Origin: Cynocephalus volans
Lineage: Eukaryota; Chordata; Mammalia; Dermoptera; Cynocephalidae
Assembly: GCF_027409185.1 (NCBI RefSeq)
Contig: NC_084468.1
Span: forward strand, 140,466,001 to 140,530,000
Direction of reading: 5' to 3'
DNA length: 64,000 bases
This document shows positions 34,401 through 42,290 of the stretch, piece by piece (position 1 is the first letter of the stretch; the number at the start of each line of letters is the position of its first letter). The notes below the pieces were generated by a model. The model made no database searches. It was not told the origin of the DNA and saw only the letters and a list, made by a program, of their open reading frames with translations. The position numbers and the translations under genes are program-made.

Positions 34401-35472
34401 TTAAAATGGTAAATTTTATGTTATGTATATTTTACCACAACAAAAAAGTGCAAATATCCTGTTAATTATATATATAATGTAGTAATATACACATTTTTTA
34501 AACTTATAAATACATAATTTTAATTGTGTTTTATCCCATGGATGATGGTGATAATATCTTACATTTTGTTTACATAAAGGATGATAGCCATCGATTAAAT
34601 TATAATAAAAATCTGAGTATTTGGTAATTGCATATATACTAGGCTGATTTTTAAGATAGGGTTAGCCAAAGATGTTTTTGTTGAACTAAATATATGGCCG
34701 AAAGCCGAAAAATGCATACTTATTTTTAAAATCAAATAAAAAGCAGAAAAGAAATCTTTTAAAGATAAGTCTACATATTCTGAGAAATACTATATGCACT
34801 ATCTAGTAATTAAAACATTTTAAAAGCTATGATTTAAATACTAAACCATATAGTTTCTCCTAAAATGGAATAATATTATGTAATCACTTTGCAGAAAACA
34901 TTTCTACCTAATTAAATATTTTTTTGATGTATTCTAGAAAAGCTATTTAGCAAAGAATCCTGTTCTTTTGTAGCACCAGCACTCCCTTCAAACACTGGTA
35001 CTCTGGAAAGACATTCTGGAAACACATACAGACTTATTATTTAATTATATGACATCAAAGGAAAAGAATAAGACTCAAGAGGGGACTGGGGTGGAAGAAA
35101 CAAGGGAAGGGGGTTTCTATACCTTGTAAACATCTATAAATGGTAAAACTATCTCATTTTTCTCTTCCAGGCACCATAACCTCTTGGGTAGTGATTTTTA
35201 TTCTGCCTATTAACAGTGCTTTGAACCCAATTCTCTATACTCTGACCACAAGACCATTCAAAGAAATGATCCATCAGTTTTGGTATAAACATAGACAAAG
35301 AAGATCTATTGATAGCAAAGGAAGTCAAAAAACATATGCTCCATCGTTCACCTGGGCAGAAATGTGGCCACCGCAGGAAATGTCACTTGAGTTAATGAAA
35401 CCGGATGTTTTCACAGACCCCTGTGAAATGTCACTAATTTCTCAATCATCTAGACTCAATTCTTATTCATAA
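157..35472 (+). CDS. RXFP1: RXFP1 relaxin receptor 1, 3' two thirds (10 coding exons)
   Basis: Relaxin family peptide receptor 1 is a leucine-rich-repeat G-protein-coupled receptor of the plasma membrane that binds relaxin and raises cAMP through Gs. Exons are 157-231, 8345-8416, 11588-11659, 15377-15448, 25896-25967, 26819-26890, 29472-29701, 31867-32277, 33071-33289 and 35171-35472. Together they give 1597 nt: one base completing a codon, 531 residues and a stop. Every junction is GT-AG and all phases agree, with no in-frame stop. The order is LRR4-LRR9, linker, seven helices, C-tail. Compared with the human protein (757 residues, from memory), about 226 N-terminal residues (signal, LDLa module, LRR1-3) lie upstream of the window. 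Landmarks are EKY after TM3, a cysteine in the second extracellular loop (NGVCFPL) and NPILY in TM7. Recognition rests on near-identity to the human receptor; RXFP2 is the only close alternative and fits less well. Confidence 0.96.
232..2540 (+). other. RXFP1 intron, first part, mostly featureless
   Basis: AT-rich intron sequence. Short ORFs in it (for example 2008-2220 and 2217-2495) lack any recognisable domain. A stretch near 1780-1880 ending in AATAAA-like and A-rich sequence could be an old LINE 3' end. Nothing else is supported. Confidence 0.5.
2560..4928 (+). mobile_element. Degraded old L1 (HAL1/L1M-like), plus strand
   Basis: An old LINE-1 with internal deletions. About 2560-3400 resembles an L1/HAL1 ORF1 region. 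About 3440-3600 and 3950-4010 resemble short pieces of ORF2. From about 4010 the sequence follows the ORF2 C-terminal end (cttctcaaaagaagac, then the ccagcaattccact block) and the 3' end, closing near 4928. No open reading frame survives. The exact subfamily is not assigned. Confidence 0.75.
5073..5395 (+). mobile_element. Tigger/pogo-like DNA transposon remnant (MER2-like)
   Basis: Inverted-repeat ends: the left end reads caatcagccctccatatcc and the right end carries the complementary ggtatccgtgggaag block, followed by a TA-containing edge. The interior is shared with the common mammalian Tigger-derived MER2 family. It is non-autonomous and has no transposase ORF. The family name is from memory. 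Confidence 0.7.
5425..5790 (+). repeat. Old interspersed repeat, family not assigned
   Basis: The stretch starts with a cccagctaaaatactacat block and runs to gactgcctaactata. It resembles a widespread ancient mammalian repeat that I recognise by its wording but cannot name with confidence. No coding content. Confidence 0.4.
5860..8344 (+). other. RXFP1 intron, no recognisable element
   Basis: AT-rich unique intron sequence leading to the acceptor at 8344. It contains a short TA run near 8178-8190. I see no gene, RNA or clear repeat. Confidence 0.5.
8345..8416 (+). CDS. RXFP1: RXFP1 exon, LRR5 (exon 10)
   Basis: A 72-nt exon with acceptor ttccag and donor gtaagta. It encodes [15 protein letters not shown] followed by ISCSHLTVL. 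It keeps the LRR skeleton and an N-S-T sequon where the human protein, as I recall it, has N-L-T, so the N-glycosylation site is retained by a different middle residue. Entry and exit phases are identical, so the exon is symmetrical and could be skipped without a frameshift. Confidence 0.94.
8417..9785 (+). other. RXFP1 intron with a possible old DNA repeat
   Basis: Mostly featureless. About 8990-9250 resembles an ancient mammalian repeat that ends in a gtttgaaaacc block and carries a GT microsatellite. A run of nine C lies near 9330. No coding signal. Confidence 0.4.
9160..9187 (+). repeat. (GT)n microsatellite
   Basis: About 14 uninterrupted GT units, read directly. Confidence 0.95.
10054..10494 (-). 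mobile_element. Solo LTR, MaLR/MLT1-like, minus strand
   Basis: The plus strand starts TGTATGAG and ends CACTACA. Read on the minus strand it follows the MLT1-type LTR, with a cccagccttggaaactg-like block and then the aattacccag block near its 3' end. It is flanked by an exact 5-bp duplication, gtatt, at 10049-10053 and 10495-10499, which is the size expected for ERVL-type integration. No internal retroviral genes are present. Confidence 0.82.
10522..10569 (+). repeat. (TA)n(CA)n microsatellite
   Basis: A short TA run followed by about 18 CA units, inside the L1 3' end where such runs commonly expand. Confidence 0.95.
10995..11026 (+). repeat. (TA)n microsatellite
   Basis: About 15 TA units within the L1 3' UTR, read directly. 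Confidence 0.93.
11588..11659 (+). CDS. RXFP1: RXFP1 exon, LRR6 (exon 11)
   Basis: A 72-nt exon with acceptor ctttcag and donor gtaagt. It encodes [15 protein letters not shown] then APLQKLNEL, a canonical leucine-rich repeat nearly identical to human LRR6. Same phase at both ends. An earlier gcag at about 11,511-11,514 precedes sequence without LRR content and is not the acceptor. Confidence 0.94.
11787..11863. mobile_element. Mariner-type MITE (about 77 bp)
   Basis: A near-palindromic short element. The left end reads gagtacttcaaaaagttcat and the right end is the complementary ctgaactttttaaagac. It is bounded by TA at 11785-11786 and at 11865-11866 (two bases past the listed end). It shares its terminal repeats with the copies at 14328, 23386 and 51318 and with the long mariner at 55998. 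Confidence 0.8.
11864..13775 (+). other. RXFP1 intron, no recognisable element
   Basis: Unique-looking intron sequence. Short ORFs (12286-12471, 12330-12584 minus) show no domain. Nothing supported. Confidence 0.5.
13780..14300 (-). mobile_element. L2 LINE fragment, minus strand
   Basis: The sequence reads like the reverse complement of an L2 3' region (the ctcaaagagctcatat block, then the tgggatcttgaagaatga block). It is strongly decayed and has no ORF. Confidence 0.6.
14328..14406. mobile_element. Mariner-type MITE (about 79 bp)
   Basis: Ends gagggtacttcaaaaag and the complementary ctttttaaagtaccctc are read directly. This is the best-preserved pair of terminal repeats of the family in this window. 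Confidence 0.87.
14407..15376 (+). other. RXFP1 intron, no recognisable element
   Basis: AT-rich sequence up to the acceptor ccctag at 15376. The 80-aa ORF at 14862-15104 (minus) shows no family signature. Confidence 0.5.
15377..15448 (+). CDS. RXFP1: RXFP1 exon, LRR7 (exon 12)
   Basis: A 72-nt exon with acceptor ccctag and donor gtaaga. It encodes [15 protein letters not shown] then KDLKELSQL. The repeat skeleton is intact. NV replaces the LI found at the equivalent place in human RXFP1, as remembered. Symmetrical phases. Confidence 0.94.
15542..15806. mobile_element. Unidentified insertion with target-site duplications
   Basis: A segment unrelated to L1 lies between two copies of the same L1 sequence, ataaaattagctatttt at 15,525-15,541 and ataaaaattagctattttt at about 15,806-15,824. 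Such a 15-17 bp duplication is the mark of LINE-mediated insertion. On the minus strand the segment carries AATAAA-like signals near its end, as a retrocopied transcript end would. I do not recognise its source. Confidence 0.6.
16441..16467 (+). repeat. (TTTG)n simple repeat
   Basis: A run of TTTG units within the old L1, read directly. Confidence 0.85.
18440..18550 (-). mobile_element. MIR SINE fragment, minus strand
   Basis: The ggacactgtgctaagtg block followed by caagtgctattactat is the reverse complement of the conserved MIR/L2-like core. The L1 that starts at about 18,551 appears to have inserted into or next to this MIR. Confidence 0.65.
22521..22697 (-). pseudogene. L1 ORF2 N-terminus (endonuclease domain remnant)
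   Basis: A minus-strand reading frame beginning MTGVSPHL and continuing [13 protein letters not shown] and [12 protein letters not shown]. These are the conserved start of the L1 AP-type endonuclease, including the N of LNVNGLN and the E of QET that belong to its active site. The frame is broken at about 22,521; further ORF2 pieces appear in other frames downstream to about 19,050. Confidence 0.85.
23101..23322 (-). pseudogene. L1 ORF1 remnant (RNA-binding part)
   Basis: The frame contains the recognisable ORF1p string with [11 protein letters not shown], corresponding to the RNA-recognition and C-terminal part of the L1 nucleic-acid chaperone. It is broken by stops on both sides, and a simple T-run lies at its downstream edge. 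Confidence 0.75.
23386..23477. mobile_element. Mariner-type MITE (about 92 bp) inside the L1
   Basis: Ends gagggtacttcaaaaagttc and the complementary ttttaagttcccttgta. Its position inside the L1 ORF1 region shows that it inserted after the L1. The middle is slightly longer than in the other copies because of a ttcat repeat. Confidence 0.82.
23841..23890 (+). repeat. (TTTC)n simple repeat
   Basis: A pyrimidine run of TTTC units inside the L1, read directly. Confidence 0.92.
25714..25780 (-). mobile_element. Short L1 ORF2 fragment abutting the full-length L1
   Basis: About 67 bp that match the tattttcttctagtagttt region of L1 ORF2 (compare 19,758 in the neighbouring L1) sit directly against the 5' end of the longer L1. 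It is either an older L1 scrap at the integration site or a rearranged L1 end. Confidence 0.55.
25896..25967 (+). CDS. RXFP1: RXFP1 exon, LRR8 (exon 13)
   Basis: A 72-nt exon with acceptor aaacag and donor gtaagt. It encodes [15 protein letters not shown] then DYLVKLKSL, apparently identical to human LRR8 at every residue I remember. It contains an N-L-S glycosylation sequon. Symmetrical phases. Confidence 0.95.
25968..26818 (+). other. RXFP1 intron, short, with L2 scrap
   Basis: AT-rich, with a CA microsatellite at 26,333-26,367. A minus-strand L2 3'-end scrap lies near 26,523-26,600 (tatttattgagtagtaagta-type wording). Nothing else. Confidence 0.5.
26333..26367 (+). repeat. (CA)n microsatellite
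   Basis: An imperfect CA run with one CT interruption, read directly. Confidence 0.93.
26819..26890 (+). CDS. RXFP1: RXFP1 exon, LRR9 (exon 14)
   Basis: A 72-nt exon with acceptor tttttag and donor gtacgt. It encodes [15 protein letters not shown] then SPLMNLSHI, the last leucine-rich repeat before the hinge. It carries an N-L-S sequon. The first base c completes the leucine codon from the previous exon. The final two bases (at) join a from the next exon to give isoleucine. Confidence 0.95.
26891..27008 (+). other. RXFP1 intron start before an LTR
   Basis: Short AT-rich intron sequence with no feature. Confidence 0.5.
27009..27369 (+). mobile_element. Solo LTR, MaLR/MLT1-like, plus strand
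   Basis: A 361-bp element with TG and CA ends. It starts tgctatagactaaatg and ends cagactaagaca. The interior reads cctcccaaaattcatatg, cttccaccaagtagg and gaactgtgagaaatc, the pattern of MLT1-type LTRs. I see no clear target-site duplication and no internal region. Confidence 0.85.
27370..29471 (+). other. RXFP1 intron with old repeat scraps
   Basis: Contains a possible ancient repeat at about 27,960-28,500. A plus-strand MIR lies near 28,660-28,850 (gcctccattg, then ctagaaaatgctcaataaat). A minus-strand L2 3' end lies near 28,919-28,980. The ORFs in this stretch are short and lack domains. Confidence 0.45.
28660..28850 (+). mobile_element. MIR SINE, plus strand
   Basis: The sequence follows the MIR core from ggctttagaggcaaat to the gaaaatgctcaataaatgg end. 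It is decayed but colinear with the family consensus as I remember it. Confidence 0.6.
29472..29701 (+). CDS. RXFP1: RXFP1 exon, linker and TM1-TM2 start (exon 15)
   Basis: A 230-nt exon with acceptor accag and donor gtgagt. It encodes the hinge with two cysteines (QYCGYAP and VRSCKPN), which cap the LRR domain. Then comes the first transmembrane helix, [19 protein letters not shown], with the GN motif of class A receptors, the first intracellular loop [10 protein letters not shown], and the start of TM2 (AMSIISLC). The hinge is known in the family to take part in receptor activation. A T and an H replace human residues in and after TM1 as remembered; the frame is intact. Confidence 0.96.
29702..31216 (+). 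other. RXFP1 intron, mostly featureless
   Basis: Unique AT-rich sequence with a minus-strand L2 scrap near 31,010-31,160. The 69-aa ORF at 30,265-30,474 has no recognisable domain. Confidence 0.5.
31217..31760 (-). mobile_element. MaLR-type LTR with adjoining internal end, minus strand
   Basis: The LTR spans 31,217-31,658 on the minus strand with TG and CA ends and the acctgagactgggtaattt block typical of MaLR LTRs. Next to it, at about 31,659-31,680, the minus strand has the purine-rich tract that precedes a 3' LTR, and about 80 bp more of internal sequence. No retroviral coding sequence is visible. A GA microsatellite has expanded inside. Confidence 0.78.
31405..31449 (+). repeat. (GA)n microsatellite
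   Basis: About 20 GA units inside the LTR. The polypurine run produces spurious RERERE reading frames on the plus strand. Confidence 0.95.
31867..32277 (+). CDS. RXFP1: RXFP1 exon, TM2-TM5 start (exon 16)
   Basis: A 411-nt exon with acceptor ctgtag and donor gtaaga. It encodes the end of TM2 ([17 protein letters not shown]), the first extracellular loop with the TM3 cysteine (DSTHCHF) and TM3 ending in [11 protein letters not shown], where EKY takes the DRY place. TM4 is [14 protein letters not shown]. The second extracellular loop holds the partner cysteine (NGVCFPLH), and the start of TM5 follows. Intracellular loop 2 reads RYLRPRKC; the human version as I recall is RCVRPGKC. The disulfide pair and the frame are intact. 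Confidence 0.97.
32278..33070 (+). other. RXFP1 intron, no recognisable element
   Basis: AT-rich intron. The frame running on from the preceding exon to about 32,324 and the 32,191-32,463 frame are not supported as coding. Confidence 0.55.
33071..33289 (+). CDS. RXFP1: RXFP1 exon, TM5-TM6 (exon 17)
   Basis: A 219-nt exon with acceptor cacatag and donor gtaaaa. It encodes TM5 ([18 protein letters not shown]), the third intracellular loop with the basic [13 protein letters not shown] stretch that couples to G protein, and TM6 ([18 protein letters not shown]), followed by SLLQVEIPG. The second base after the donor begins a frame that ends quickly, so the boundary is clear. Essentially identical to human. 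Confidence 0.97.
33290..35170 (+). other. RXFP1 last intron with L1 fragment
   Basis: An old L1 occupies about 33,700-34,450; the rest is AT-rich and featureless. The acceptor ctcttccag closes it at 35,170. Confidence 0.55.
33700..34450 (+). mobile_element. Old L1 3' end, plus strand
   Basis: ORF2 C-terminal and 3' UTR wording (ccagcaattccacctct, catgctacaatatgaatga, agcaggtgccagg-like) is followed by A-rich sequence. No ORF. Confidence 0.7.
35171..35472 (+). CDS. RXFP1: RXFP1 terminal coding exon, TM7 and C-tail (exon 18)
   Basis: It starts after ctcttccag and ends at TAA, 35,470-35,472. It encodes TM7 with [11 protein letters not shown] (the NPxxY motif as NPILY), an eighth-helix-like [11 protein letters not shown] and the cytoplasmic tail, which ends SRLNSYS. 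The tail has KGSQKTY where human, as I recall, has KGQKTY, so it is one serine longer. The tail keeps its serine and threonine content for phosphorylation. The 3' UTR follows; I see no convincing AATAAA before about 36,239. Confidence 0.97.
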
Positions 35473-36200
35473 CTAATGCTGAAACCCATGTCTTCACAGG
35501 GAATACTGTGGGGTGCTTCAGGAGGGATTTACTGGTGTGAAATGAATACCACAAAATAGATAATTTATAACAATGGCTAAGATAAATTAGCTTACAAGGA
35601 CATGACGAAAACTAAGTGACTAATGTTCATATAAAGGGAAGTAATTACATCAATAAGGTGTACATATTTTGCATAGGAAGTTAAGAGAAATCTCCTTCTA
35701 ACATGCATTTACTGAGTACCCACTATGCACATAGCACTGAGTTAAATTCCTGGAAGCAGACCATAAAAAACCTTTCTAATCTGTAAACTGTGTTTAACTA
35801 CAAAGACAAAGTCCATCTGCAGCTTCTAGGTTAAAGTAGGGCTTTACCTGTCATGCATGCCAGCAAACATAAGAATCATAAGCACTTTTAATACAGGTTT
35901 AAGGTTTTGAAGTATTCAGTATAAACAGCATCAGAGAAAATGTCTGACTGCGAAATATAGATATTCTGTTTTAAGAATCCATCTTTTCTCTCTTCATTCA
36001 AGTCTGCATACACTTGAGAGCCAATACAACTTATTTATTACTATGAAAAAAAGATGTTTTGCTATAAACTCAAAAACAGCACTTTTCTGTCACTTCTCGC
36101 CCAGTTTTCTTGTTGCTTTAAATGAGCACCATTATATGAGATTGAAATAGGAGAATGGGAGTATTGCAGAGGAGTAAATCAGAAAAGCCTGAATGAGGGT
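35473..36200 (+). other. RXFP1 3' UTR and downstream sequence
   Basis: Probable 3' UTR of RXFP1. A minus-strand L2 scrap lies near 35,695-35,790. The first AATAAA is at 36,239, already inside an L1-like fragment, so the cleavage site cannot be fixed from sequence. Confidence 0.4.
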
Positions 36201-37540
36201 AAACATTTAGATCAATGGAACAGAATTGAAAGTACAGAAATAAACCCTCAAATTTTCAGTCAATTGATTTTCAACAAGGGTGCCAAGACAATCATAAGAA
36301 AGAATAGTATTTTCAACAAAAGATGCTGGGACAACTGGATATTCACATGCTAAAGAACAAAGTTGGCCTCCTCACTCGACTTACAAAAATTAACTCAAAA
36401 ATGAGTCAACAATCGAAATATAAGAGCTAAAACTATAAAACTCTTAGAAGAAAACAGAGGTAAATCTCCAAAACCTTAAATTTAGCAACAGATTCTTAGA
36501 TATGACAACAAAAGCATGACAAACCAAAGAAAAAAATAGATAAATTGGAGTTCATCTAAATTAAGAACTTTTGTACATTCAAAGGATGTTGTCAAGAAAG
36601 TGAAAAGACAACCCACCAGGATGGAAGAAAATATTTGCAAAAAATATTTGAGAAGGGCTTAATATCCTGACTAATAAAGAATTCTTACAACTCAACAAAA
36701 TAACAACCCAATTAAAAAGTGGGCAAAGGACATTTCTCCAAAAAGGATAAACAGATGGCCAAAAAGCACATGACAAGATGTTCAACATCACTAAACATTA
36801 GGGAAATGCAAATTAAAACCACAATGAGATAACACTTCTCACCTACTACTAGGGCTGTTATCAAAAAATAAATAAAAAACAGAAAATAACAAATGTTGGA
36901 CAGAATGTGTAGCAATTGAAACCCTTGCATATTGCTGATGGGAAGGGAAAATGGTGCAGCTGCCGTGGAAAAGTTCGTCAGTTAAAAACCATTATCATAT
37001 GATCCAGAAATTTCACTCCTAGATACAAACCCAAAAGAATTCAAAACAGTTCTCAAAAAAATACTTGTATGCAAATATTCACTGCAGCATTATTCACAAT
37101 ACCCAAAAGATGGAGACAACCCAAGTGCCCATCAACTGATGATGAATGGATAAACCAAATGTGGTATATATACATTCGATGGAATATCATTCAGCTATTG
37201 AAAGTAATGAAGCTCTCATACTTGCTACAACACATGAAGGATGTAATATAAGCCAGACATTAAAGGACAAGTACTGTATAATTCCACTTACATGAAAAAT
37301 CTAGCATAAGCAAATTCATAGAGACAAAAAGTAGATTAGAGATTACTGGGGTGAGGGTGGCTGGGAGGGTCCATAGGGTGACAGCCAAGAAATACAGGGT
37401 GTCTTCCTGGACCCAAAGAAAATGTTCTGAAATTGTCTGTGGTAATGGATAAACAATTACGCAGTAGGCATTGACTTGTACACTTTAGATAGGTGAATTT
37501 TATGGTATGTGAAATATCTCAATAAGGCAGTTAAAAGGAA
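36200..37540 (+). mobile_element. Old L1 3' part, plus strand
   Basis: An L1 ORF2 reverse-transcriptase C-terminal pattern and 3' UTR: gatcaatggaacagaattg at the start, then aattaaaaccacaatgag, then the closing ggtgaattttatggtatgtg. The frame is broken throughout. Confidence 0.82.
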
Positions 37541-39100
37541 AAAAAAAGCAAGAAGAGCTAGAATGCACTGATTCAGGAACTTAACTTTTAGGAAGGAAAG
37601 GTTTATATGTACATGTTTCAGTCTAAGGAGAAAATATTGTTATCAAGAGATGGCTTTACCTTCTGTTTGCATGGCCAGTTCCTAAGATACTTTTTAGCTA
37701 GTCGTTCTTCTCTGGTCTATAAATGAGCTGCTGGAATTTTTTGCTTTCATAATTTGAAATCTTTAAACAGGAAAAAAATGTTTTTGGGTAGTTTTAAATA
37801 CACCAAAAATGTATGAAAATACCTGGATCAAAAACATAATGCAATTATTGAGTATATAACTGTACAGACTTATTTTGAAAATAAGTGACCTGAAATTTAA
37901 TTCTATTAAAAACATGGATTGCTTTGGGTTCTTTCTGTTCTTACTTGGAAATATCCCAGTAAGGTTTTTTTTTGGCAGCTGGCCAGTATGGCCAGTAAGT
38001 TTTCTACATGAAGAATATGGTACACTTTCAACAAAAATCAGAACATACAGAAAGCTATAGTTCTGCTTATAATATTGAATCATATAACTACTTATATAAA
38101 ATAGCCTAATTTTTTTCTTTTAAAGAGCCTGCAAAAAATAGATAATAAAAAAGCTTTCAAAAAATGAAAACATTTAAATTCTTTTATGAGACAATTTTAG
38201 GATTATTTATTATTTAAAAGACTTATTACTAATATTAAGTAATAGAATAGGAAAATATTTTTCTTAAAAAGGATATCTAAAAAAGAATAAAAGCTATAAT
38301 CATAAAGATGGGATGGAAAAAATTTACTTCTACAAAAAGCATGATCCTGACCTGTTTAAGGCTCTTAGAGATGCAGAAAATTTACAAAATAAATATCTTT
38401 CTTTAGTTTTTAAAATATTTTAAAATTATTTTCTAGAAGTCACCTGGCTTCCTGTCTACTCACTCACTCACTCTCCCACCCTTTCATAACCTTAATATAA
38501 GTAACTTCTATTTAATTTGATAATTATTAATATACCACATAACTAGCTCCTACTAGCTTCCATACAAAATGCAACAGAAGCACTAAGTTAACCCAGATAC
38601 AAGTCAAGATTTTCTCTCTTAAAAATATAACTTTGGTTCAAAATTCATGGACCATGCTCCAGGTCAAATTAATCTTCTAAGTCAAAACAGCCAAAGTTGC
38701 TTTAAAATTTAAAAATTTATTATCAGGAACACCTCAACTTTTTTACAGACATTTTAAATTTAAGAACCCCTAAGACATCATGCTAATAGATACTCTCTCT
38801 CAAAGTAATAACTGCATAAACCAAAGCAATTTAGACACCGATGAAGTTGAAGGCAAAGAACAAAGGTGAAGGGGAAATATGCAGCTGGAATTGTGAAGTC
38901 CACGCATTTTACTTGACAAACCAGTGAGGTGATACTTGAACGAAATGAACTGACCCACTTTAAATAAGAGACCTCAAAAATACAGTTATTTAATTTTTAC
39001 TCAGTTGCTCTTCTTTTTGAAAAAAATCTTTCACTACAAGCGTCATTTGCTCTCATAGTTTTAAGCCTTTTTCCTACCTACGGACTATGGAAATCTCATT
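37541..39100 (+). other. Intergenic, no recognisable element
   Basis: AT-rich intergenic sequence between RXFP1 and C4orf46. Nothing supported. Confidence 0.5.
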
Positions 39101-39560
39101 CATTTCCAAGGCTTCAATTAGAATGTATATGCTGATGATTCCCATATTCTTGCCTTTAACCTGTCCTCTCCCCTCAATTGGTCACTTAAGTATACAACTG
39201 CCAACTAGATATTTCCACTTGGGTATCTCACTTGCTCCTTAATGTCATTATTATGTATGGATCTGGACTCTGGACACCTGATTCTTCTCCCCTAGACCCT
39301 GTTTTGGTGAATGGCACCCAATGGCCCAAGCTAGAAATCTGGGAGTCATCCTTGACTCTTCCCTCTCTATTACCCAACATATCAAATCACCCAGTCCTCC
39401 CTTGATTCTACCTCATAAACATCTCTTAAATCCATCCACTCCTCGTCATCCCAATTCTCAATACCTAGTTTAGGCCAATATCATGTGTCATTAGAATATC
39501 TGCAATAACATTCTAACAAGTTTCTGTACCTCCAGTTCTAATTTGGTCAGGTGATCTTTA
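39100..39560 (+). repeat. Ancient mammalian interspersed repeat, unassigned
   Basis: Contains the ctgggagtcatccttgact block followed by a run of short CT-rich phrases, wording shared with a widespread old mammalian repeat. The family is not named with confidence. No ORF. Confidence 0.4.
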
Positions 39561-39651
39561 TAGGCTTTTTGAGCTTTCAACAAAAAAGTAATCTCAGGGA
39601 AAAATTAGAAGTTATACAGTTACTAGAACAAATATTACATTTTTTGAATGG

Positions 39652-40056
39652 TGTATTAATTACTCTGGTTTCTCCAAAGATTATAAGGAATTGGCTTACA
39701 TGATTATAAAGGCTGGCAAGTCTAAAAATCTGCAGAGCCAATATCCCAGTTCAAGTCCAAGTGTAGAACCAGGAAGGGCTAATGTCCCACTTCAAAGGCT
39801 ATCAGGCAGGAAGAGGTGATGTTCAAAGGCCATCAAGCAGAATTCTCTCTCGCTCAGAGGAGGGTCAGCTGCTGTTCTTTTCAGGCCTTGAACTGATTGG
39901 ATGAGGCCACCCACGTTATGGAGGGAAATGTGCTTACCAATTTAAATGTTAGTCTCATCCAAAAACATCCTCACTGAAAAACACAGAATAATGTTTGAAT
40001 AATTATCTGGGTACCTGTGGGCCTGTCAAGTTGACACATAAAAATTAATCATTACA
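39652..40056 (-). mobile_element. LTR-like element, minus strand (about 405 bp)
   Basis: The plus strand starts TGTATTAATTACTCTGG and ends AATCATTACA, so both edges are TG and CA. It is the same family as 62,493-62,993. Flanks read aatgg (39,647-39,651) and gatgg (40,057-40,061), a 4-of-5 match consistent with a target-site duplication. No internal genes. Confidence 0.7.
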
Positions 40057-41560
40057 GATGGGGAGTGTAAACAAATGATAAACCTGAATATTAGTAAGTC
40101 TAACCAAGAGCTAGGTGGCTAAGTGTATAGAAAAGCACACCAATTTTGGTGTCAGAAACCCGCAAGAAATTACTTTTATCTCAGTCTGTTTTCTATTCTG
40201 TAAACAGAAATAATATCACTTTCCTCAATAATATAGGTAACATAAAATAATATTTATAAAGTTCCTAACATATTACCTCGCACATATTTCATACTCAGAT
40301 TTTTTGAAACTAAACATATTATATTTAATGTTAAAAATTTAATCTTATTGACTTCAGTCTCTTGAAGCTTTTAAAAATTTACATTATTCAGAATACTTAG
40401 TTTTCCTCCAAAGTTTGTATAGAGCTGCTGAGCTAAGAAAAAATTCTGAAGTCTTTAAGAAAATGTTTATGCTTTGAGCTCTCCCCAACCTCTCCCACGA
40501 AGCAGAGCAAAAATAAATATAAAAAGGGATTTTTTTAAAGCCACTCTTAAAAATAAGACAAACTCCATGGACCACACATGGTAACACAAGCTATAAGTAA
40601 GCTGAGCTGTGAGTCTTCCAGACCCCAGATACTAGCAGCTGTGAATTTAGGTGCTGAGGAATAAACTAAAAGCGCCCACAGAAAGCTCACTACCTGAAAG
40701 GTTGTCCTAAGCTGTCCACAACTTGGTAGAATTAGAAATCGATAACGTTGTTCTTTTCTTTTGTAACTTAAAAAAAAAAAAAAAATACATTGGAGGGGAA
40801 AAAAAAGAGAAAGTCACATACCATAAAAAGTACTACACAACACACTTATAATACAGCTAAAACAGGGAAACTTGCAGGGAGTCTTACCATGGGTTTAAGC
40901 AAATAGATCTGTAGGGGAGAAAATATAATTTCTTCTCAACCCTCATAAATTTGTAGTTGGAACAAACCCCTGTAACAAAGGACAGATTAACAAAAGAAAA
41001 ACAAGCAAGTTTCTTAACATGCACAGTGCGCATCCCATAGGGAAAACCTCAGTGAAAGGGAACTCCGGCTTATACAGCATCTTTGACAAAGAATATTTTA
41101 GAGAAGTGACAGGACAAACACTTCCAGAGGTAGAAAACCACAGAAAGGTAAATACATGGGAAGAAATTAATGGAGTTAAGATTTGTTTGTAGATTCTTCT
41201 GGTGCTGTCTCAGAGCTAAATTATCTTCTCTTATGAGTACAGGGAAGTCATCTTTCTCAAAGAAATGCTCATGGTTGCTACACGTACGAAAGGGCAGTTC
41301 AGATAGAACTTCTGCAACTTGTTTCTCAAGTATCTTCAGTTTGAAATAATTACTATGCCAAATTGGCATATTTTGAGGTGGCATGTTCCGGTTTCCTTCA
41401 GATCAAAAGAATGGAATGAAGAGAGAGCTCAGAACCTGGCACTTATATGGGAATTGAATGACAGATGTAGCATTTGGAACACTGGTACTTGGAGGAACAG
41501 CTATATACATGTAAAAGCAAACAAAACAAGATCCCAAAGTCACATCTCAAGCAAAAAGAA
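40057..41560 (+). other. Intergenic with possible LTR-like stretch
   Basis: About 40,870-41,420 has the wording of an old ERV-type LTR (ending tattttgaggtggcatgttc). The remainder is featureless. Short ORFs at 41,070-41,384 (minus) and 41,319-41,576 fall in that repeat. Confidence 0.4.
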
Positions 41561-42290
41561 ATTTCAGTTGGATTAAAAACAAAAATTTTTAAACTTTTGG
41601 AGGGTCATATAGGACCATGTCTTTATGGTACTTCCTATAGAAAATGCAGAAAGAACAAACCATTATGAAAGATTGGTAAGATTACATTAAAATTTAAAAC
41701 CTTTATTCAAGGAGACTCCATAATCAAAATACAAAGACAAACCAGACTACGAAAAAGATAGTTGAAAGATACATAACATCATTAGCCAGTATTCAAAATA
41801 TGTAATATCTACAAATTGACAAGGAAAATATAAAGCAGAAAAATAGGCAAAAGATAGGCCCTCAGGAATTACACACTGCATTTCCTCAATATTCTGGCGG
41901 TTATACAAGTCAGCACTATATAATGTGAGAGAAGGCTAAACAGGGGCATGAATACCAGGAAGCAGGGGACTACTACATACATAAGACAATATTATGTAGT
42001 GCTTTGAAAACATACACATGTATTAAAAATATAAAAACACAAATCAGAATTTATACCACCTCTTGGACAGCGGTTTACCTCTGGGGAGGGAGGGAGGGAA
42101 TAAGATCAAAGAGCTAACAAAGCAAGCTTCAAATGTACCTAATATTTACATTTAAGAATATATATATATTTTTTAAAATATAGCCAAATGCTAACACTTA
42201 TTAAATATGCATGGTGAATACATGGGTGTTTTTTAAATCATTCACCTTTCCTGTATGTTCGTAATATACCAATAAAAAGCTTTAAAATAA
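41560..42290 (+). mobile_element. Old L1 fragment, plus strand
   Basis: Faint L1 ORF2 wording (aggagactccataatcaaaa, then the tacaaattgacaaggaaaat stretch) and a 3'-UTR-like ggtttacctctggggaggg block. Highly decayed. Confidence 0.5.
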
